Below, one piece after another: positions 26,772 through 36,796 of a stretch of 64,000 bases of DNA (its first letter is position 1; the number at the start of each line of letters is the position of its first letter). Origin of the DNA: Flavobacterium sp. KACC 22763 (lineage in GTDB: Bacteria; Bacteroidota; Bacteroidia; Flavobacteriales; Flavobacteriaceae); assembly GCF_028736155.1 (NCBI RefSeq), contig NZ_CP117879.1, positions 1,550,001 to 1,614,000 of the forward strand, written 5' to 3'. The position numbers were made by a program, and so were the translations under genes. The notes beneath the pieces are model-generated. The model worked only from the letters and a program-made list of their open reading frames with translations. It was not told where the DNA came from and did no database searches.

Positions 26772-26990
26772 TTGTTTAGGTTTTTCATTAGTAATTGATC
26801 AAAATTACCGCAGAAGCTTCTATCTTTCTGATAGTATTTTATTCAGAATTAATACATAATTATCATATTTTTAACCATAAAAAAACACATAATCAAAAAA
26901 TACTTATAATAAAATATTAAAATCAAAAACCAATCGACTTAACTAAAAAACATCCGTCATCCCTTACAAATACTATAAAACAAAAAAAAA

Positions 26991-27010
26991 CCAGCACTTA
27001 AAAGTGCTGG
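26991..27010 (-). terminator. Terminator after susD 1
   Basis: CCAGCACT-TAAA-AGTGCTGG, followed on the minus strand by nine T; it lies 28 nt after the SusD stop and separates it from the M43 gene. Confidence 0.88.
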
Positions 27011-27038
27011 CTCAAAAACAAATTAAACTAACTCAAAA

Positions 27039-28499
27039 TTAAAATTTGTCCCAAAAAATCTTCGTTGTCATTAAATCTCCCCCTATTGCTGTTGAAGCTG
27101 CTTCATAATTAGCTGCATTCAACGTTTTATCTGATGTGGAATAAATATTTCTAACTGGAACTTTACCATTTGCTTCTTGCACCGCTGTTGGAGGCGCTAC
27201 CAGTATAGGATAATCTAACCTTCTGTATTCAGTCCAAGCTTCAAAACCACGATTGTAGTAAGCGATCCAAAGCTGGTAGGCAATTTTTTGCTTGTCTGTT
27301 CCTGTTGCTGTAGCAAAAGCAACATCAGGACGTGCTAAATAAGTTTGGATATTCGCATCAGAAACTCCCCAAAATTTCATGCTAGCTTCTATTCCTTTTG
27401 CATAATAGGTTGCAGCATCAGCCCCTACACTAAAGCCTCGGCTTGCCGCATCTGCCAGTAAAAAACAGGTTTCTGTATAATCGAATATAACTCCTGGATT
27501 TGTTTCCTTTCTCAACCTGAGTCCTGTATTTGAATAATCTACATATTTAACTAGCTGAGCATATGGAGCACCTTTGTATTTACCGTTTATTTTTGAAGCC
27601 GGATCAAAGAAAATATCACGTCTTGGATCTTCTTTTGCATTTAATTCATTAACAAAAAACTCTGCTATGTTAATTTGGCTACTATTTACCAAACTATCAT
27701 ATAACGGATTCATATCTATTACTGACGAATAATACTGAAACAAAGCCGTATCTGCCTCTTTGCTCATTACCCCAGAACTATAAGCGCTTTCTACCATAGC
27801 TTTTGCTCTTGCAGGATCGACATCAGCAAGATGCAAACCCATTTTTAGTTTTACGCTATTTGCCAATACTTTCCATTTAGCAACATTTCCTTGAAAAACT
27901 AAATCTGCTTTTTTATCAAAACTTGCGTTTGCGGTATCTAAATTTGCAATAGCTACATCCAAACGGGAAGCTAAATCCAAATAGATTGTTTTAGCATCGT
28001 CATATTTTGGAAGAGGGAACTTTTTAATATCTAAAGCTTCGGTATACGCTACATTTCCAAACAAATCAACCAATGTCTGATACGTCATTACAATTTGTAC
28101 CTCAAGAATTGCCAACTGATTTTTTTGCACCGCTTCTTCTACTGGACCTAATGCTTTTATTTCTTTGATTTGTTTTTGCGCATTTGATAAATCCTGTAAT
28201 ACATCTCTATAAAGCAATACAGCATGATTGCTTCCTAGATTTCTTTTTGCCTGATTGTAATTAGCTTCATCTGTATAAGTCGAAGTCGACCAATGTTGAA
28301 CATAAGCTCTGAAATTGTTCGAATTAACAGAAGCATTAGTCAAGAAATAAGCATAATTTACTTGAGCACTAGTCATTAATGCTGCGGGTACCGCTGTTTC
28401 ATAACCTTTTTTGTCCTGATTCATATTGTCCAGGTTATCGCATGAAGCTATTGTACATAGAATAGCTCCAGCAAAAAATATTGTTTTTATAATTCTCAT
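27039..28499 (-). CDS. SusD/RagB-family surface nutrient-binding lipoprotein (peptide locus)
   Basis: The protein has 486 aa. It begins with a lipoprotein signal (lipobox ending ASC, Cys about 20). The helical SusD core with TPR-like repeats is seen in the N-terminal half (NQLAILEVQIVMTYQTLVDLFGNVAYTEAL) and the conserved YNRGFEAWTEYRRLDYP near the C-terminus. It forms the lid of the SusC channel downstream-coded pair. Given neighbours it likely binds oligopeptides, as RagB does in Porphyromonas, and not glycans. It starts 11 nt after the SusC stop. Confidence 0.9.
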   Translation of the reverse strand: MRIIKTIFFAGAILCTIASCDNLDNMNQDKKGYETAVPAALMTSAQVNYAYFLTNASVNSNNFRAYVQHWSTSTYTDEANYNQAKRNLGSNHAVLLYRDVLQDLSNAQKQIKEIKALGPVEEAVQKNQLAILEVQIVMTYQTLVDLFGNVAYTEALDIKKFPLPKYDDAKTIYLDLASRLDVAIANLDTANASFDKKADLVFQGNVAKWKVLANSVKLKMGLHLADVDPARAKAMVESAYSSGVMSKEADTALFQYYSSVIDMNPLYDSLVNSSQINIAEFFVNELNAKEDPRRDIFFDPASKINGKYKGAPYAQLVKYVDYSNTGLRLRKETNPGVIFDYTETCFLLADAASRGFSVGADAATYYAKGIEASMKFWGVSDANIQTYLARPDVAFATATGTDKQKIAYQLWIAYYNRGFEAWTEYRRLDYPILVAPPTAVQEANGKVPVRNIYSTSDKTLNAANYEAASTAIGGDLMTTKIFWDKF

Positions 28500-28510
28500 G
28501 TCTATATTTT

Positions 28511-31500
28511 TTAGAATTGAACTTTCAATGTAAAACTATACTCTTTTGTTGTCGGTAAAACCCCTGATTGAAAGCCTTGTAAATTACCCGAAGATGCTCC
28601 CGCTTCTGGATCTGCGTAAGGAAGATTTTTGTGAATGATCCAAAGGTTGCTTCCATTAACAGCGAAGACCATATTATTGATAAACGTATTAGTTAAGAAT
28701 CTTTTTGGAAATCTGTAGCTTAACCCAACTTCACGTAATTTTACATAAGATGCATCATAAACATATTCTTGCTGTGGCATAGAACCATAAAAATCGTATC
28801 CTGCAGCATCTGCGATTTCTGCAACCACAGTATTTGGTGCTCCATCTGCTTGAACTCCGTTTAGCAATACACCGCCGCCATTAGCAACAGGCTCACGCTG
28901 CGGAACTCCATTATGGTTTTTACTCACTGTACTTTCATAGATACCTGTCTGATGTCCAAATTGTTGATCTAAAGAGTATACATCTCCTCCTTTTTTAACA
29001 TCTATTAAGAAGTTGAAAGAAATATTCTTATACGTTAAAACGTTATTAAAACCACCAATCCAATCAGGATTTACATCTCCGATCACTACTCCTGAAGTTT
29101 TTTGATAGGTTCCGTTTGAGTTAATAACTCTCTGCCCATTTAAATAAGTATAACCAGAACCCACAAGCTGACCAACTGGTTTACCAACTTCTGCTACATA
29201 ACTAATTCCTTGGAAACCTCCTAATGAAATCTGATTTGCTCCTGCTAAAGAAATTACTTCATTTTTATTAGTAGACCAGTTTACAGTTGCCTGCCATGTA
29301 AAATTGTTTGTTTTGATTGGAGTAGCATTTACCGTTAACTCAAATCCTTTGTTTTGAACATCTCCTCCATTAATCCATGCTCTTGTGTATCCTGTTTGTG
29401 TAGGCGTTTCAATAGATAGAATCTGATTTGTTGTATTTGTTTTGTAATAAGAAAAGTCAACTCCTAATCTGTTTTTGAAGAACTTAAGCTCAAGACCTGC
29501 CTCAAAACCTTTTGTCAACTCACTTTTTAAATCAGAATTGCTTCTGCTATCTTCTGTTGAAAAACGAATTCCGTTTGGACCAAAATTATTATTTTTAGAA
29601 TATCTCGGAGAAGTTACTGCAAATTGAGCATCGTTTCCTGTTTCAGCATAGTTTAAACGCAGCTTACCAAAAGATAGCCAATCTGCTTTGATATGATTAC
29701 TAAAAATATAAGTTCCTGTGATTGAAGGATAAGAATAAGTATTATTCGCCTTTGGCAAAGTAGAAGACTGATCTATTCTGTATGTTCCTTCTACAAAAAA
29801 TGTATCAAGATAAGCAAAATTAGCTGTCCCATAAATACTGTTTGTCCCAATAGTCTGCTCTGCCTCGCCAGGATAGTTGATTAGATTTATTGAGTTTGTC
29901 AAAGCGTAAATTCCTGGAACAACCAATCCGCCATTTGTCTCAGCATAAATAGAATTTAATACAGAACGTCTAGAGTTTCCTCCTAACATCCCCGTAAAAT
30001 TTAGACCTTCTGTAATAGCCGTTTTAAAATTCAAAACTAAATCTAAGTTGATTTCACGAAAGTTTTTATCATATCTAGAGTATTGTCCTAATCCGTTTGA
30101 TGTTCTTTTTGAACCCACAGCTATGCGCTCTTCTTGTAACTGATGATAAAAATCGACAGCACCTCTCCCCATGATATCAAACCAATTTGTAACTTCTGTT
30201 TTTAAGATTACATTTCCAAAGAAACGATCTCTTTTCATCGAGTTGTAATTGTTATAACGCTGAAAATACGGATTATCATGAAACAAAACGGTCAACTTAG
30301 TTGGCGATTGCACATTCCATGTTATATTTTTACCTGTTAATTCGTAAGCCTCTTTAAGATCACCAAAATCAGCACTTGTACTGTACCATTGTCTTACACT
30401 GCTCAAATAGTTGTTTCCGCCATCTCCATATCCAGTCTCATTCATACCAATCGCATCTGATTTCATATAATTTGATGATGCTGAAATTCTAGTTTTTGGC
30501 GCAATTTTATAGCTAGCAGAAAAATTAAAATTATCTTTTCTGTTATTGCTATTAGGCAGAATTCCTTGCTGCTGATTGTAGTTAGTGTAACCAAATCTAA
30601 AATCACCCTGATCATTCGAACCAGAAATAGCGATATTATTGATATAAGTTAAACTGTTTTGATAAAAACTGTTTGGATTCTTTTTTACCGCTGTATAAGG
30701 TGATAATTTCCCACAAGTTGGTAGATTAGGATAAAAAGAAGTCCAATTGTACACCAAAACAGAAGGATCAAATTTTGGCCCCCAAGAAGCATCTTCTATA
30801 CTTACAGACGGATGAGAACCGCTCCCTAAATCTACAGTTGATCCAAAAGATCCATATCCTCCACCATATTGGTTTTGATATTCTGGCAATGTTTCTTTAT
30901 CAACCACCCCAACGTTTATTCCGGTGCTGAAATCTATACCTAAACCTCCTTTAGCTTTGCTGCCTTTTTTAAGTGTTACGATAATAACTCCATTTGAAGC
31001 TCTTGATCCATATAACGCTGTTGCTGCAGCACCTTTTAAAACGTTCATGGTTTCAATATCATCAGGGTTTATATCTGAGGCAGCATTACCATAATCATAT
31101 CCTCCTTTATTACCACTTGATTTCTGGTCACTTGTATTGGTGTTGTCATTGTTTAATATAATTCCATCCACAACCCACAAGGCCTGATTGTTTCCTGTCA
31201 AAGAAGTTGTACCACGAATGACAACGTTTGTAGATCCTCCAATATTATTATTTCTTCTAATTTGTACACCCGCAATTTTTCCTGAAATATTATTCGAAAC
31301 GTTACCAGTATTTATTTTTGTAAGCTGATCTCCATTTATTTCTTGCGTAGCATAACCCAAAGATTTTTTCTCTCTTTTAAGTCCCAATGCTGTAACTACA
31401 ATTTCCTGCAATTGCGTAGATCCTGCAGACATTTTTACGTTTACGCTATTACTACGAGCCGGAACTTCTTTAGTTTGCATTCCAATAAAACTAAACACAA

Positions 31501-31717
31501 GTACCGCATTTGCATCAGCTTTTATTGAATATTTCCCATCAAAATCAGTCTGAGAACCTGTTTGAGTTCCTTTTACCAGTATTCCAACACCTGGCAATGG
31601 AATTCCATTCTCATCTGAAACAATTCCTGACACCACCCGATCTTGGGCAAAGGTCAGTTTCGTCAACAGCACAAAAAAGAGTACTGCAATTTTTCTAACA
31701 TTAATCTTGAATTTCAT
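28511..31717 (-). CDS. SusC/RagA-family TonB-dependent outer-membrane transporter (peptide locus)
   Basis: The protein has 1068 aa with a signal peptide (1-24). A carboxypeptidase-regulatory-like domain (SGIVSDENGIPLPGVGILVKG) is followed by the TonB box/plug region (LKRE, then NVLKGAAATALYGSRASNGVIIVT) and the 22-strand barrel ending in an aromatic residue (TLKVQF). There is no STN domain, unlike the second SusC here, so no sigma/anti-sigma signalling is expected. The promoter carries three TATATTACC repeats. It likely imports proline/hydroxyproline-rich oligopeptides into the periplasm, where DPP IV-like and S37 peptidases act. Confidence 0.92.
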   Translation of the reverse strand: MKFKINVRKIAVLFFVLLTKLTFAQDRVVSGIVSDENGIPLPGVGILVKGTQTGSQTDFDGKYSIKADANAVLVFSFIGMQTKEVPARSNSVNVKMSAGSTQLQEIVVTALGLKREKKSLGYATQEINGDQLTKINTGNVSNNISGKIAGVQIRRNNNIGGSTNVVIRGTTSLTGNNQALWVVDGIILNNDNTNTSDQKSSGNKGGYDYGNAASDINPDDIETMNVLKGAAATALYGSRASNGVIIVTLKKGSKAKGGLGIDFSTGINVGVVDKETLPEYQNQYGGGYGSFGSTVDLGSGSHPSVSIEDASWGPKFDPSVLVYNWTSFYPNLPTCGKLSPYTAVKKNPNSFYQNSLTYINNIAISGSNDQGDFRFGYTNYNQQQGILPNSNNRKDNFNFSASYKIAPKTRISASSNYMKSDAIGMNETGYGDGGNNYLSSVRQWYSTSADFGDLKEAYELTGKNITWNVQSPTKLTVLFHDNPYFQRYNNYNSMKRDRFFGNVILKTEVTNWFDIMGRGAVDFYHQLQEERIAVGSKRTSNGLGQYSRYDKNFREINLDLVLNFKTAITEGLNFTGMLGGNSRRSVLNSIYAETNGGLVVPGIYALTNSINLINYPGEAEQTIGTNSIYGTANFAYLDTFFVEGTYRIDQSSTLPKANNTYSYPSITGTYIFSNHIKADWLSFGKLRLNYAETGNDAQFAVTSPRYSKNNNFGPNGIRFSTEDSRSNSDLKSELTKGFEAGLELKFFKNRLGVDFSYYKTNTTNQILSIETPTQTGYTRAWINGGDVQNKGFELTVNATPIKTNNFTWQATVNWSTNKNEVISLAGANQISLGGFQGISYVAEVGKPVGQLVGSGYTYLNGQRVINSNGTYQKTSGVVIGDVNPDWIGGFNNVLTYKNISFNFLIDVKKGGDVYSLDQQFGHQTGIYESTVSKNHNGVPQREPVANGGGVLLNGVQADGAPNTVVAEIADAAGYDFYGSMPQQEYVYDASYVKLREVGLSYRFPKRFLTNTFINNMVFAVNGSNLWIIHKNLPYADPEAGASSGNLQGFQSGVLPTTKEYSFTLKVQF

Positions 31718-31741
31718 AAAATGGTTTTATAATTAATGTGG

Positions 31742-31749
31742 CAAATATT
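31742..31749 (-). promoter_or_regulatory. -7 element AATATTTG of susC 1
   Basis: Seven of eight match to TAnnTTTG, 25 nt before the start codon and exactly 35 bp from the first operator repeat. Confidence 0.55.
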
Positions 31750-31776
31750 TTGCTTTTTAGATAATTTTTCTGATAA

Positions 31777-31848
31777 TATATTACCGAAAAACCTGCTTAT
31801 ATTACCCTATAAATATCAATTTCGCAATTACACATTTACTATATTACC
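31777..31848. promoter_or_regulatory. Candidate operator: three TATATTACC direct repeats upstream of susC 1
   Basis: Identical 9-mers at 31777-31785, 31798-31806 and 31840-31848 are spaced by 21 and 42 bp, i.e. two and four helical turns, so they lie on one face of the DNA just upstream of the -33 position. Confidence 0.72.
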
Positions 31849-31909
31849 TTTTTAGAAAGATTTCAAAATCAAACAATTAACTTAGTTCCAAATAACATAA
31901 ATCAAAAAA

Positions 31910-31943
31910 AAAGGAGAATTTCAATTTGATGAAACTCTCCTTT
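31910..31943 (-). terminator. Terminator after the DPP IV-like gene
   Basis: AAAGGAGA / TCTCCTTT stem with an inner TTTCA/TGAAA pair, then T-run on the minus strand. It separates the catabolic operon from susC. Confidence 0.8.
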
Positions 31944-31964
31944 CTTTTATAATATGTATTTTTA

Positions 31965-34121
31965 TTATTTTGCTCCTGGCGGGCAATTTTTTTCAATAAA
32001 TCTGACAAAAGTATCTACTAGATGTTTTTCTGTTCCTTCTCCTTCATCAATACTATGAGAACGGTTTGGATAAATCATTAAATCAAACATTTTATCGTAT
32101 TTGATTAATTCGTTTATTAAAACTTCTGCATTCTTATAATGTACATTATCATCGCCTGTTCCGTGAATATATAGTAAATTTCCTTTCAGATTTTTAGCAT
32201 GTGTTACAGGAGAAGCCTGAATATAAGCTGCCTGATTTTCGTCTGGCAATCCCATATAGCGCTCTGTATAGATATTATCATAAAAATGCTGATCTGTTAC
32301 TGCTGCAATCGCAATTCCAGTTTTGTAGATTTCTGGATACTGAAACATTAAGTTTAAAGTTACTGCTCCACCGCCGCTCCAGCCATGAATCGCCACACGA
32401 TCAGAATCGATGAAGTTCCATTTTAAAACTTCTTTGGCTGCCATTGCCTGATCACGCGTATTGATAATCCCGATATTTTTGTAAATAGATTTTCTCCATT
32501 GTGTTCCTTTCATTACAGGAGTTCCTCTATTATCCATAGCAATTCCGATATATCCTTTTGGAATCAATTCAGCGATAAAACCATTAAAATACGGTTTGTC
32601 ATTGGCTACTGAAGCCATCGGTTCTCCATAAACATAGAAGAAAACAGGATATTTTTTTGAAGGATCAAAATCCAATGGTTTTGCCATTACACCATCAATT
32701 TCAACTCCATCTTCAGTTTTTACTTTAAACTTCTCCATTGAATAATTTCGTCTTGGAGCCACAAAAACATCTGCTTCTTTTGGATAAATCTTTTGATGCC
32801 CCGACAAGGCAATCAACCTCTGATTGTAATCTCTCGAAATGCTAGAATTGGTATGTCTTGCATAAGCTGCATCTGTAGAAAAAACATATCGGTTTGTACC
32901 GTCAAAAATTGCTGGAGTTATTCTTTTTGTTTTTTTCGAACTTAAATTTGTTTCATACAAGTAACGCTGAGTAGCATCTTCTGGACTAGCAATAAAATAT
33001 ATTGTTTTGGTCTTTTCATTATAGGCTTTAAAATAAGCATCAAAATTAGTTTTAGTGATTAACTCTTTTGATTTTCCGTCAAGGCTTATTTTGTAAATAT
33101 GCATCCATCCGTCTGCGTCAGAACTCCATAAAAAGGCTTTTCCGTTGTCTACAAACTGACAAGGAAAAACGTCATATTCACCAGCAGAAGTATCAAACAC
33201 GTCAATCCATGCTTTTGATTCTTCTTTATAAATCACTCTCGCTGCACCCGATTTTGCATTGCAATCGTACATCGTAACCTGATTCTGGTTTCTATTTAAC
33301 TGAACTACCATAATAGATTCATTGCTAAGCCATTTCATTCGAACCAAATAATTATTATCTGGTTCTCCAGGAATATTTAACCAATTGGTTTGAAGAGAAT
33401 CAATATTTACAATTCCGATTTTTACAGAAGAAGGTTTATCTCCAGCTTTTGGATATTCCACAGGAATAATTGTCGGATATAACGAATCTGTATTATTGAT
33501 CATGAAATGGAATTTGGTAGATGTAGCATCTACTCTCCAAAAAGCAATGCTTTTTCCGTCTGGACTCCATCTGAATCCGTCACGAGCAGCTAGTTCTTCT
33601 TCATAAACCCAATCAAAAGTTCCGTTAATAATTTTATCTGTACCGTCTGTAGTTACTGGCGTAATTTTTCCAGAATTCAGATTTTCAACATATATGTTGT
33701 GTTTTGAAACGTAGGCAACATTTTCATTATCGCTAGAAAACTTAGCAAACATTAAAGATGACGCATCCAAGTTTTTGCCTAATTGTTTTCCTTTTCCTGT
33801 GGCCAAATCAAAATACCAATAATCACCTCTAGTATTGTCTCTCCAAACTTTCTTAGAATTTGTATAGACTAATACTTTTGTTTTTGAATCGTTCCAAACC
33901 AATTGTTCAATTTCGCCTGTAAATCCAGCAGCAGCTAATTGTGCTTTTGATAAAATAGTGTTTTGTTTATCTAGCTTATCAACATCATAAACGACCACGT
34001 TACTGTCTTGATTCACCCAAAAAGAATGAGAATTTGGCAACCAATTTAGATTGTTAATATCAATCTTCTGTGCGAAAACAGATGTACATATAAACAGTAC
34101 CAACAACAAATATTTTCTCAT
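31965..34121 (-). CDS. Dipeptidyl peptidase IV-like S9 prolyl peptidase
   Basis: The protein has 718 aa. Signal peptide 1-17. An N-terminal eight-bladed beta-propeller (about 30-460) contains DWVYEEE (170-176), the Glu pair that in DPP IV binds the substrate N-terminus. The catalytic domain has Ser582 (GWSGGGA, where GWSYGGY is usual), Asp657/658 (HGTGDDNVH) and His689 (RSHSI). It removes Xaa-Pro (possibly Xaa-Hyp) dipeptides in the periplasm. It is last in the hydroxyproline operon, 1 nt after the aminopeptidase P gene, and supplies dipeptides for that enzyme. Confidence 0.9.
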   Translation of the reverse strand: MRKYLLLVLFICTSVFAQKIDINNLNWLPNSHSFWVNQDSNVVVYDVDKLDKQNTILSKAQLAAAGFTGEIEQLVWNDSKTKVLVYTNSKKVWRDNTRGDYWYFDLATGKGKQLGKNLDASSLMFAKFSSDNENVAYVSKHNIYVENLNSGKITPVTTDGTDKIINGTFDWVYEEELAARDGFRWSPDGKSIAFWRVDATSTKFHFMINNTDSLYPTIIPVEYPKAGDKPSSVKIGIVNIDSLQTNWLNIPGEPDNNYLVRMKWLSNESIMVVQLNRNQNQVTMYDCNAKSGAARVIYKEESKAWIDVFDTSAGEYDVFPCQFVDNGKAFLWSSDADGWMHIYKISLDGKSKELITKTNFDAYFKAYNEKTKTIYFIASPEDATQRYLYETNLSSKKTKRITPAIFDGTNRYVFSTDAAYARHTNSSISRDYNQRLIALSGHQKIYPKEADVFVAPRRNYSMEKFKVKTEDGVEIDGVMAKPLDFDPSKKYPVFFYVYGEPMASVANDKPYFNGFIAELIPKGYIGIAMDNRGTPVMKGTQWRKSIYKNIGIINTRDQAMAAKEVLKWNFIDSDRVAIHGWSGGGAVTLNLMFQYPEIYKTGIAIAAVTDQHFYDNIYTERYMGLPDENQAAYIQASPVTHAKNLKGNLLYIHGTGDDNVHYKNAEVLINELIKYDKMFDLMIYPNRSHSIDEGEGTEKHLVDTFVRFIEKNCPPGAK

Positions 34122-34122
34122 C

Positions 34123-35424
34123 TTATCCTTTTTTATTTTTAATTAAATTTTCAATTTCGGCAATTTCAATAGGCATAGCTTCACTCAGATTGATATTTCC
34201 ATTTTCTGTTATCAGATAATCATTTTCCAAACGGCATCCTATTCCTTCTTCTCTAATGTAAATTCCAGGTTCGCAAGTAAGCACCATTCCCTTTTCAAAA
34301 GGTCTTGAATACAAACCAACATCATGAACATCAAGTCCTAAATGATGCGCAGTTCCATGCATGAAATATTTCTTGTAAGCAGGTTTTTCTGGATCTTGAG
34401 ATTTAATTTCTTCTTCAGTAATTAATCCTAATTTTACCAATTCAGCTTCAATTAATTTAGCCATTTGAAGTTCATAATCTTTCGATAAAACTCCAGGCTT
34501 TAGTAATTTAGAACCTTCTTTCAAACAATGCAAAACAGATTCGTAAACCTCTTTTTGCCTAGGACTGAAAGTTCCGTTAACCGGAATACATCTTGTGGTA
34601 TCTGAATTATAGTTGGCATAACAGCTTCCAAAATCGAGAAGAACCATTTCATTCTCTTCGCAAATATCATCATTAGTATTATAATGCAATGAGCATGCAT
34701 TTCCACCAGAGGCTATAATTGATTTAAAAGCTTGTCTTGTTCCTCCATTTTTTACGGTAGCGTACAACAACTCGGCCTCTAATTCATATTCGTTTATATT
34801 AGGACGAATGGTATTTAAAATTCTATGAAAACCTTCAACACTTATTGCTGTTGCTTTTTTAATTAAATCAACTTCCTCGTTCGATTTAATTGGACGCAAT
34901 TCGCGCGTTATTTTTGCCACACGCTCGTATTGATGCAATGGATACTTTTCTTTGCACCATTTAATCATTCGGTCTTGTCTGGTTTCCATTTCAGCCGTTA
35001 CCCTTTTGATATGCTCATTGTGACCTAAATAAAAAACATCTGATTCAAAGGCAAAAAGCTGTAAAGCCTTCTCAAACTCATGAATCCATTTGATATTTTT
35101 GATTCCAGAAATAGCCGTGGCCTGTTCTTTGGTTAAAAAATCACCGTCCCAAGTCAGCGTATGTTCATTTGCTTCTTTTACAAAAAGTATAGCTCTGTTT
35201 TCTTCTTTAAAAGCATCTGGATAAAGCACCAGAATAGTTTCATCCTGATCAATACCAGACAGATAAAACAAATCATTATTTTGAGCAAAACCCATAACAT
35301 CATCAGCGTTATTAGGCATTACGTCATTTGAAGTTAAAATGGCCAAACTATTTGGCAGCATTTTTTCGGTAAATCTTTTTCGGTTTTCTATAAACAAAGA
35401 AACCGGAATCTGGTTGTATCTCAT
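34123..35424 (-). CDS. Aminopeptidase P-type M24 Xaa-Pro aminopeptidase
   Basis: The protein has 433 aa and is cytoplasmic. An AMP_N domain (about 1-150) precedes the pita-bread fold. Metal ligands are Asp264 (LLDFG), Asp275 (SDTTR), His360 (HGTAHHLGLDVHD), Glu385 (CEPG) and Glu400 (RLENDYLIT), the full aminopeptidase P set. It frees the N-terminal residue before proline. It lies between the D-hydroxyproline oxidoreductase (3 nt) and the DPP IV-like gene (1 nt), so peptide breakdown and hydroxyproline oxidation are translated from one message. Confidence 0.9.
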   Translation of the reverse strand: MRYNQIPVSLFIENRKRFTEKMLPNSLAILTSNDVMPNNADDVMGFAQNNDLFYLSGIDQDETILVLYPDAFKEENRAILFVKEANEHTLTWDGDFLTKEQATAISGIKNIKWIHEFEKALQLFAFESDVFYLGHNEHIKRVTAEMETRQDRMIKWCKEKYPLHQYERVAKITRELRPIKSNEEVDLIKKATAISVEGFHRILNTIRPNINEYELEAELLYATVKNGGTRQAFKSIIASGGNACSLHYNTNDDICEENEMVLLDFGSCYANYNSDTTRCIPVNGTFSPRQKEVYESVLHCLKEGSKLLKPGVLSKDYELQMAKLIEAELVKLGLITEEEIKSQDPEKPAYKKYFMHGTAHHLGLDVHDVGLYSRPFEKGMVLTCEPGIYIREEGIGCRLENDYLITENGNINLSEAMPIEIAEIENLIKNKKG

Positions 35425-35427
35425 ATT

Positions 35428-36663
35428 TTATATTTGGAATCTGTCAATAGCTACAGAAGTCGGTTTTCCAGAAATAATTTCTGTTATGATTTTTCCTGTT
35501 GCCGGTGCGAGACTTAATCCCATCATGGCATGTCCTGTTGCTAAGGTCAAATTTACGATTTTTTTGTCTCTAGCAATAATTGGCATTCCGGATGGCGTGC
35601 ATGGTCTAAACCCAAACCAAGTGTCTTCTGTTTTTGGCATTTCCACTTTCATGTCAGGATAAAAATCATTGATGCTATTTATAATTCCTTGAAGCCTGTT
35701 TGCGTTTATTTTATTGTCTTTGGTGTGTGTTATTTCCATAGTTCCTCCAAATCTAATATCATTTGCCATTGGAGTTACGGCCACTTTTCCTTCGCATAAA
35801 ATAGATGGAATACTTGGTTTTTGGGATTTATCTTTTAAAGTAAAACTGTATCCTTTTCCTGGTAAAATAGAAATTGAGATATTTAATTTTTTAGCCAAAA
35901 AAGGACTCCAAGATCCTGATGCCAAAACCACTTCGTCAGTTCTAAAAAGCCCTTTATCGGTAACAATTTTTTCAATTTTATTTCCTTCTAAAACAAAATC
36001 TTTAACGCTGGTTTGTGAGTGGATTTCGACTTTTAAACGAGATAATTCCTCTTTGATAAAAGCCATAAATTTTTGCGGATACAAATGAGCATCACTTTTA
36101 TAATGAACTCCCCCAATTACATTGGTATTGGTTCCTTTTTCTAAAAGTGCCACTTCAGATTTTGAGAGATAATCTACTTCAAGTCCTAGACGTTCTGCTT
36201 CTTTTCCTTCGTGATGCATTTCTTCTCCTACTTTATCACTTTTATAAAGCATTAAAAGTCCTTTTTCTTCATAAAAGAAAGAATTATTCTCTTTGGCAAA
36301 ATCCTGATATAATTCTTTACTTAATAAAGATAGGTCACGTAAAGCAGGCATCGCATTTTCTACATGGCGTAAATTGGCATGTTTATAAAACTGCATTCCC
36401 CAGTTTATTAAATCTTTGCTTAAACGCGGTTTTACATAAAATGGACTACGGCTGTCAAACATCCATTTTATTCCTTGAGCAATCATACCCGGCTGTGCCA
36501 GCGGAATAATGTGTGATGGTACAATCATACCTGCGTTTCCATACGAACAGCCATTGCTCATATCAGATTCATCAAATACACTCACCTCGTAACCTTCCTT
36601 TGCAAGATAATAGGCAGAACATAAGCCAATAATTCCACCGCCGATAACAGCAACTTTTTTCAT
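35428..36663 (-). CDS. FAD-dependent D-amino acid oxidoreductase, likely cis-4-hydroxy-D-proline dehydrogenase
   Basis: The protein has 411 aa. The FAD motif GGGIIGLCSAYYLAKEG begins at residue 8, and the DAO/DadA pattern recurs near the C-terminus (FGFRPCTPSGMPII, ATGHAMMGLSLAPATGK). DadA-like enzymes next to hydroxyproline 2-epimerase genes oxidise cis-4-hydroxy-D-proline to 1-pyrroline-4-hydroxy-2-carboxylate. The other three pathway enzymes are all here, which supports the assignment. General D-amino acid dehydrogenase activity is the alternative. A 454-bp repeat-bearing gap separates it from the epimerase gene, so a second promoter is possible. Confidence 0.82.
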   Translation of the reverse strand: MKKVAVIGGGIIGLCSAYYLAKEGYEVSVFDESDMSNGCSYGNAGMIVPSHIIPLAQPGMIAQGIKWMFDSRSPFYVKPRLSKDLINWGMQFYKHANLRHVENAMPALRDLSLLSKELYQDFAKENNSFFYEEKGLLMLYKSDKVGEEMHHEGKEAERLGLEVDYLSKSEVALLEKGTNTNVIGGVHYKSDAHLYPQKFMAFIKEELSRLKVEIHSQTSVKDFVLEGNKIEKIVTDKGLFRTDEVVLASGSWSPFLAKKLNISISILPGKGYSFTLKDKSQKPSIPSILCEGKVAVTPMANDIRFGGTMEITHTKDNKINANRLQGIINSINDFYPDMKVEMPKTEDTWFGFRPCTPSGMPIIARDKKIVNLTLATGHAMMGLSLAPATGKIITEIISGKPTSVAIDRFQI

Positions 36664-36796
36664 AAATTTTATTTCGTTAAGAGTTCTTTGAACTACTAAT
36701 TATATTTTAAATCTGTTGGATTAGATTATATGTTTCATTAAGCTAAAACCAATTGCCTTGGACTTTGCTTATCAATTATTTTTTTGACTCCGTTTT

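Noticed and set aside
26800..26809. AAAATTACC upstream of the M43 protease gene as a fourth regulon operator
   Set aside because: It is a single half-site only 30 nt before the start codon, has no partner 21 bp away, leaves no room for a -7 element at 35 bp, and overlaps a candidate -7 element.
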